From: an uncultured Burkholderiales bacterium
Lineage (GTDB): Bacteria; Pseudomonadota; Gammaproteobacteria; Burkholderiales; Burkholderiaceae_C
Direction: 5' to 3'
Assembly: GCA_903871865.1 (NCBI GenBank)
Contig: CAIQIL010000392.1
Coordinates: forward strand, 1 to 6,368
Length of the DNA: 6,368 nt
In this document: one piece after another, positions 5,993 through 6,368 of the stretch
How positions within the stretch are numbered: the stretch's first letter is position 1
Layout: the number at the start of each line of letters is the position of its first letter
Notes under the pieces: generated by a model
Told to the model about the DNA's origin: nothing
What the model saw: the letters and a program-made list of their open reading frames with translations, nothing else
Databases searched by the model: none
Position numbers and translations under genes: made by a program

Positions 5993-6279
5993 TGCTGTTG
6001 CTGCCCTCGGTCATCACGCACGCGGAGGTGCCACACGTGCTCAGCCTGTTCACGCAGACGCTGAACCAGGCGGCCGCGGCCGGGGGCTCGGAGGCCGCCA
6101 TGCTGACGGTCGATGGCTCGGACCTGCGCCAGTTCGACTCCAGCGCGCTGGCGGTGTTGCTGGAGTGCCAGCGCATGGCGCGTGCCAAGGGCCGGGCATT
6201 TTCGGTGCGCTCGCTGCCCCCGAAGCTCACCGAGCTGGCCCGCCTGTACGGCGTGGACGGCTTGCTGCAGTCGGCCTGA
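5992..6279 (+). CDS. mlaB: STAS-domain protein MlaB of the phospholipid transporter
   Basis: MlaB is a small cytoplasmic STAS protein that binds MlaF and is needed for stable assembly and activity of the E. coli MlaFEDB complex. This 95-residue product is almost entirely one STAS fold. The diagnostic part is the strand-turn-helix VDGSDLRQFDSSALAVLLECQR (39-60, given by position), with D49-S50-S51 at the site where STAS anti-sigma antagonists carry a phosphorylatable Ser/Thr. By my alignment from memory, S50 lines up with the functionally important Thr52 of E. coli MlaB. The C-terminal half (KGRAFSVRSLPPKLTELARLYGVDGLL) fits the final strand and helix. The gene starts in a TGATG overlap with mlaC, with AAGG at 5978-5981. 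A STAS domain this short would be ambiguous alone; its position as the last gene after mlaC makes the call firm. Confidence 0.9.
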   Translation: MLLLPSVITHAEVPHVLSLFTQTLNQAAAAGGSEAAMLTVDGSDLRQFDSSALAVLLECQRMARAKGRAFSVRSLPPKLTELARLYGVDGLLQSA

Positions 6280-6298
6280 CCCGAGAAAGCCTCAGGCC
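6273..6298. repeat. Inverted repeat spanning the mlaB and zwf stop codons
   Basis: GGCCTGA (6273-6279) and TCAGGCC (6292-6298) are perfect 7-bp inverted arms separated by 12 bases. Each arm is the Ala-stop end of one of the two convergent genes, mlaB on plus and zwf on minus. The RNA of either strand could fold into the same stem, which suits a shared hairpin at the end of both transcripts. No T-run follows on either strand, so a standard intrinsic terminator is not supported. Because both arms are coding, the match could also be coincidence of shared Ala-stop codons. Confidence 0.4.
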
Positions 6299-6368
6299 TC
6301 CTCAGCCCAGGCGAAGCCGTCGCGCGCCACCAGGGCGCTGGCCGCGGCCGGGCCCCAGGTGCCTGCCG
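6292..6368 (-). CDS. zwf: Glucose-6-phosphate 1-dehydrogenase, C-terminal end (partial)
   Basis: On the minus strand a frame enters from the right edge and ends at TGA (6292-6294 on plus), giving 24 codons. The translated end contains AGTWGPAAASALVARDGFAW followed by AEEA. This matches the conserved C-terminus of bacterial glucose-6-phosphate dehydrogenase, which in E. coli reads AGTWGP, then RDGRSW near the end. The enzyme oxidises glucose 6-phosphate to 6-phosphogluconolactone with NADP+, feeding the pentose phosphate or Entner-Doudoroff route and making NADPH. Only the tail is in the window, so intactness, the start and the active site cannot be judged. The gene converges on mlaB with 12 bp between the stop codons. 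The identification rests on a short but distinctive motif. Confidence 0.8.
   Translation of the reverse strand, partial: AGTWGPAAASALVARDGFAWAEEA

Noticed and set aside
6082..6096. GC-only palindromic stretch in mlaB (GCGGCCGCGGCC)
   Set aside because: It encodes a run of Ala within the STAS protein and is well explained by GC-rich Ala codons; nothing nearby suggests a recombination or binding site.

Overview
This is a GC-rich window (codon third positions are mostly G or C) from what looks like a Betaproteobacterium, most likely order Burkholderiales. The evidence for that is the gltBD pair followed directly by an mla operon that includes mlaA (order F-E-D-A-C-B); in E. coli, mlaA (vacJ) lies elsewhere. 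The genus cannot be fixed from the sequence alone. Nothing suggests a phage, transposon, CRISPR array or foreign island, and I recognise every gene as a known family. I see no undescribed system here; the interest lies in junctions and a few unusual residues.

Layout. Positions 1-576 hold the 3' end of gltB (glutamate synthase large subunit). gltD (small subunit) follows after a short gap and ends at 2088. A gap of about 108 bp carries a strong intrinsic terminator at 2168-2195, whose T-run ends one base before the first mlaF ATG. From 2197 to 6279 six plus-strand genes make up the Mla phospholipid transport system: mlaF (ATPase), mlaE (permease), mlaD (inner-membrane MCE protein), mlaA (outer-membrane lipoprotein), mlaC (periplasmic lipid carrier) and mlaB (STAS protein). 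Three junctions overlap by 1-4 bases (F/E, D/A, C/B), E/D is 27 bp, and A/C is a loose 150 bp counted to the preferred mlaC start. On the minus strand at 6292-6368 is the 3' end of a convergent gene, recognised as zwf (glucose-6-phosphate dehydrogenase).

How the genes work together. GltB and GltD form the NADPH-dependent enzyme that converts glutamine plus 2-oxoglutarate into two glutamates. The Mla proteins form one trans-envelope path: MlaA removes or exchanges mislocalised phospholipid in the outer leaflet of the outer membrane, MlaC carries it across the periplasm, and the inner-membrane MlaFEDB complex uses ATP to drive transfer. This keeps the outer membrane asymmetric. Zwf makes NADPH, which glutamate synthase consumes, but the gene order alone does not show co-regulation.

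Points worth a second look are the terminator touching the mlaF start, with no normal ribosome binding site; a possible hairpin that could bring a distant AAGGAG close to that start; a glycine in MlaE where the family normally has a glutamate; the Ala/Pro/Ser-rich tail of MlaA; the mlaA-mlaC gap; and the inverted repeat formed by the last codons of mlaB and zwf.
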